Source: Candidatus Krumholzibacteriia bacterium (lineage in GTDB: Bacteria > Krumholzibacteriota > Krumholzibacteriia > Krumholzibacteriales > Krumholzibacteriaceae). Taken from it: a DNA stretch of 8,842 bases. A program made the position numbers and the translations under genes. The notes beneath the pieces were generated by a model, which saw only the letters and a program-made list of their open reading frames with translations, was not told the DNA's origin and did not search any database. The stretch spans positions 1 through 8,842 of the forward strand of contig JAQVGR010000043.1 in assembly GCA_028696635.1 (NCBI GenBank), in the 5' to 3' direction. Shown here in pieces: positions 6,674 to 8,842 of the stretch (its first letter is position 1; every line of letters starts with the position of its first letter).

Positions 6674-7462
6674 TCAGTTCGGCGCGAAGATGACGCGGAA
6701 GATCAGGAAGGCGAGCAGGTAGTTCGAGACGAGGATCAGCAGGCACGAGGAGACGACGGCGCGCATCGTCGCCACGCCGACCCCCTCGGCCCCTCCCTTC
6801 GTCATGAATCCGTTGTAGCACCCCATGAAGGCGATGATGTATCCGAACACGAAGGTCTTGATCAGGCCTCCGACGAGGTCCTGGTACCTGAACAGGAGGC
6901 GCAGCCCGCTCTCGAAGGTGTTGTAGCTCACGCCGACGGCGAGCTTCGCCACGACCATACCGCCGACGATCGCGAGGAAGTCGGCGAATACCGTCAGCAC
7001 GGGGAGCATCAGGGTGGCAGCGGCGATCCGCGGAAGCACGAGGTACTCGACCGGGTCGATCGCGATCATCTCCATCGCGTCGATCTGCTCGGTCACCTTC
7101 ATCGTGCCGAGCTCCGCGGCGATGGCCGCGCTCACCCGTCCTCCGACGACGAGGGCCGTGAGCACCGGGCCGACCTCGAGGGTGACCGACTTGCCGACCA
7201 CCGCGCCGAGGTAGTACAGCGGGACGTACCCCTGGAACTGGTAGGCCGCCTGGACCGACGTGACCGCTCCGACGAAGACGGATGTGACCAGCACGAGCGG
7301 TATCGAGCCGATGCCGATCGTCTCCATCTGGACGAACGTGTTGCCGATGTTCCTGAATATGAGGTGGCCCTGCTGGAGGACGCGCCAGAAGAGCAGGGAC
7401 ACGCCGCCGATCTCCTCGATGAAGTCGAGGATGAACCGGCCGAGGATGATCAGTACCCTCAC
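6674..7462 (-). CDS. mlaE: MlaE-family phospholipid ABC transporter permease
   Basis: Inner-membrane permease of the Mla/MCE lipid transporter, which moves phospholipids between inner and outer membrane and works with MlaF and MlaD. The 262-residue length is normal for the family. The family signature is clear: GPVLTALVVGGR (98-109) followed by AAELGTMKVTEQIDAMEMIA (115-134) and DPVEYLVLPR. An N-terminal amphipathic stretch precedes hydrophobic segments at roughly 53-72, 95-118, 148-172, 200-217 and 233-258, as in known MlaE folds. The start is GTG at 7462, chosen because a strong GGGGGAGG ribosome-binding site sits 6 bases upstream and the protein begins where MlaE proteins usually do. The mlaF and mlaD genes follow directly. 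No MlaB (STAS) gene is in the window, so the complex may lack it or the gene may lie elsewhere. Confidence 0.95.
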   Translation of the reverse strand: MRVLIILGRFILDFIEEIGGVSLLFWRVLQQGHLIFRNIGNTFVQMETIGIGSIPLVLVTSVFVGAVTSVQAAYQFQGYVPLYYLGAVVGKSVTLEVGPVLTALVVGGRVSAAIAAELGTMKVTEQIDAMEMIAIDPVEYLVLPRIAAATLMLPVLTVFADFLAIVGGMVVAKLAVGVSYNTFESGLRLLFRYQDLVGGLIKTFVFGYIIAFMGCYNGFMTKGGAEGVGVATMRAVVSSCLLILVSNYLLAFLIFRVIFAPN

Positions 7463-7468
7463 GATCCG

Positions 7469-7476
7469 CCTCCCCC
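7469..7476 (-). promoter_or_regulatory. Strong ribosome-binding site that supports the GTG start of mlaE
   Basis: GGGGGAGG on the minus strand lies 6 bases before the GTG at 7462. This is the best Shine-Dalgarno match in the window and is the reason for accepting a GTG start. Part of it (7473-7476) could pair with the GC run just after the dnaB stop (7499-7504), so access may depend on ribosomes finishing dnaB. Confidence 0.75.
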
Positions 7477-7484
7477 GCCGCGCC

Positions 7485-7496
7485 GCCCGGCCGGGC
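7485..7496 (-). other. 12-base GC palindrome in the dnaB-mlaE spacer
   Basis: The sequence GCCCGGCCGGGC is a perfect palindrome, with flanking runs at 7473-7478 and 7499-7504 that could close a larger stem. No T-run follows on the transcribed strand, so it is not a standard terminator. In a spacer this GC-rich such symmetry may arise by chance. Confidence 0.4.
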
Positions 7497-7504
7497 CCGC
7501 GGGG

Positions 7505-8842
7505 CTAGAAGACGACGTCGGCCTCCGACACGTGCGAGGTGTCGAGCGACCGGAACCTCGTGTACTGCTTCTCGAATATCAGCGGCACCATCCCCGTCGG
7601 GCCGTTCCGCTGCTTGCCGATGATCAGCTCCGCCTTCCCCTCCTTATCCGGGTCCCCCGGATCGTAGAACTCCGGGCGGTACAGGAAGAGGACGAGGTCA
7701 GCGTCCTGCTCGATGGCGCCGGACTCCCGCAGGTCGGAGAGCATCGGCCGCTTGTCGCCGCCGCGCGATTCCACCGCGCGCGAGAGCTGGGACAGCGCGA
7801 CGAGCGGGACGGCCAGCTCCTTGGCCAGCGCCTTCATCGAGCGGGAGATCGACGAGATCTCCTGCTGCCGGTTCTCGATCCGCTCGTTGGTGCGGGCGAG
7901 CTGGAGATAGTCGATCACGATCAGCGCGATGTCGTACTCGGCCTTCAGCCGGCGCGCCCGCGCCCGCATGTCGAGCGTCGAGATGGCCGGCGTGTCGTCT
8001 ATGAAGATCGGCGCCTCCGAGAGCAGCCCCGCCGCGTTGGTGAGCCGCTCGATGTCCTTCGCCGAGGTGAAGCCGCGGCGCACCCTCTGCGCGTCGACCT
8101 GCGCCTCGGAGCAGAGCAGCCGCTGGACGAGGAGCTCCTTGGACATCTCGAGGCTGAAGATAGCGACCGGCCGGCGCCCCTCGAGGGCGACGTGCTGGGC
8201 GATGTTCAGGGCGAAACTCGTCTTTCCCATCGAGGGCCGTCCGGCGATGATGACGAGATCGCCCGGGTGGAATCCCGCCGTGTACTTGTCGAGATCGATG
8301 AACCCCGTCGCCAGCCCGGTGATGCTCTCGCGCGTCTCGTGCACGCGCTGGATCTCCTCGAACCGTTCCTTGAGCACGTCCTTGACGTGCAGGAACCCCT
8401 GGCTGATCCGCGATTCGGAGACCCGGAAGATCTTCTGCTCCGCCTCGTCGAGGATCGTGTCCGCGTCCGACTCGGCGCGGTAGCACTCGCGGGCGATCTC
8501 GGACGAGGCGCCGATCAGCTGCCGGAGCATGTGCTTGTCGAGAACTATCTTCGCGTAATACTCGATGTTCGCCGCGCTCGGCACGCTGTCGACGAGCTCG
8601 GCGAGGTAGGCGATCCCGCCGGCCGAATCGAGGTCTCCGGACTTGCGCAGCTCCTCGGCGAGCGTCATCGCGTCTATCGGCTCGCGCCGCATGAACAGCG
8701 CGATCATGGCCCGGAAGATCCGTCCGTGCGCCGGATGGTAGAACGACTCGGGCCTGACGATCTCGACGGCCCGCGTCGCCGCCTCCTGGTCGAGCAGTAT
8801 ACCGCCGAGAACGGCGCGCTCCGCCTCGACAGCCTGCGGAGG
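7505..8842 (-). CDS. dnaB: Replicative DNA helicase DnaB (5' end cut by window edge)
   Basis: Hexameric ring helicase that unwinds DNA at the replication fork and binds primase and the loader. The reading frame stays open to the right edge of the window. The first visible residues, PPQAVEAERAVLGGILLD, are the start of the DnaB N-terminal helical domain, so only a short N-terminus is missing and 445 residues are visible. The ATG at 8707 is internal and not the start. In visible numbering, the linker helix region (about 145-170) is followed by the RecA-like domain with Walker A GRPSMGKT (201-208), SLEMSKELLVQRLL after it, Walker B LIVIDYLQL (307-315), DLRESGAIEQDAD (about 370-382) and KQRNGPTG (410-417), whose Arg is the expected arginine finger. 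No intein interrupts it. It ends with TAG, 42 bases before mlaE. RadA is excluded by the DnaB N-domain and the absence of a zinc finger or Lon-like domain. Confidence 0.97.
   Translation of the reverse strand, partial: PPQAVEAERAVLGGILLDQEAATRAVEIVRPESFYHPAHGRIFRAMIALFMRREPIDAMTLAEELRKSGDLDSAGGIAYLAELVDSVPSAANIEYYAKIVLDKHMLRQLIGASSEIARECYRAESDADTILDEAEQKIFRVSESRISQGFLHVKDVLKERFEEIQRVHETRESITGLATGFIDLDKYTAGFHPGDLVIIAGRPSMGKTSFALNIAQHVALEGRRPVAIFSLEMSKELLVQRLLCSEAQVDAQRVRRGFTSAKDIERLTNAAGLLSEAPIFIDDTPAISTLDMRARARRLKAEYDIALIVIDYLQLARTNERIENRQQEISSISRSMKALAKELAVPLVALSQLSRAVESRGGDKRPMLSDLRESGAIEQDADLVLFLYRPEFYDPGDPDKEGKAELIIGKQRNGPTGMVPLIFEKQYTRFRSLDTSHVSEADVVF

Noticed and set aside
3802..6693. 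A 963-codon open frame on the plus strand opposite ispF, ispD, mlaD and mlaF
   Set aside because: Its translation is low-complexity Arg/Pro/Ala/Asp-rich with no recognisable domain, and it is antisense to four genes with complete catalytic motifs. Long antisense frames are expected in GC-rich DNA.
7505..8842. RadA, or an intein within dnaB
   Set aside because: The visible N-terminal helical domain and DnaB motifs identify the helicase. The region through Walker A, Walker B and KQRNGPTG is continuous, with no inserted splicing domain.
1..8842. tRNA, rRNA, CRISPR, insertion sequence, attachment site or promoter
   Set aside because: No direct repeats, tRNA-like folds, transposase motifs or AT-rich -35/-10 pairs were found in the short spacers. 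All space is taken by intact housekeeping genes.

Overview
The window is GC-rich (judged by eye, no count made) and every supported gene lies on the minus strand. There are nine genes in transcription order from position 8842 down to 28: dnaB (cut by the right edge), mlaE, mlaF, mlaD, ispD, ispF, gltX, ddl and an M42-family metallo-aminopeptidase. No gap exceeds 61 bases. I see no RNA gene, mobile element, CRISPR array, internal promoter or convincing terminator. The long open frames on the plus strand are GC-skew shadows. All nine genes look intact and carry their family catalytic motifs, so this is a housekeeping chromosomal region rather than an accessory island.

Organism: the MlaE/MlaF/MlaD lipid transporter implies a diderm bacterium with an outer membrane. 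IspD and IspF show that isoprenoids are made by the MEP route. The order ispD-ispF-gltX is also found in Bacillus-type genomes (established knowledge), but here it is preceded by an mla block. High GC plus this mixture would fit a deeply branching diderm lineage, such as the FCB-group candidate phyla or a delta-proteobacterium-like group. That placement is inference only.

Layout: positions 8842-7505 encode the replicative helicase. Positions 7462-4881 encode the core of a retrograde/anterograde phospholipid ABC transporter: permease, ATPase and membrane-anchored MCE protein. The genes for MlaB, MlaC and MlaA are not in the window. Positions 4830-3586 encode two MEP-pathway enzymes in the same reading frame, separated by one TGA. 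Positions 3589-2138 encode glutamyl-tRNA synthetase, 2141-1092 D-Ala-D-Ala ligase and 1089-28 (or 1095-28) the peptidase.

The operon changes character along its length. The four junctions from dnaB to ispD have 42-61-base spacers, each with a GC-rich inverted repeat. The junctions from ispF onward are tightly coupled. ispF/gltX and gltX/ddl share an ATGA overlap, and ddl/peptidase either shares one or is separated by 2 bases. In these last three junctions the downstream ribosome-binding site lies inside the last codons of the upstream gene. The genes serve envelope lipid homeostasis, isoprenoid (hence undecaprenyl carrier) supply, glutamate charging and peptidoglycan precursor synthesis, a plausible growth and cell-envelope operon. 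I found no clearly novel system. The most unusual point is the same-frame ispD/ispF pair with a single UGA-C between them and no well-placed ribosome-binding site for ispF.
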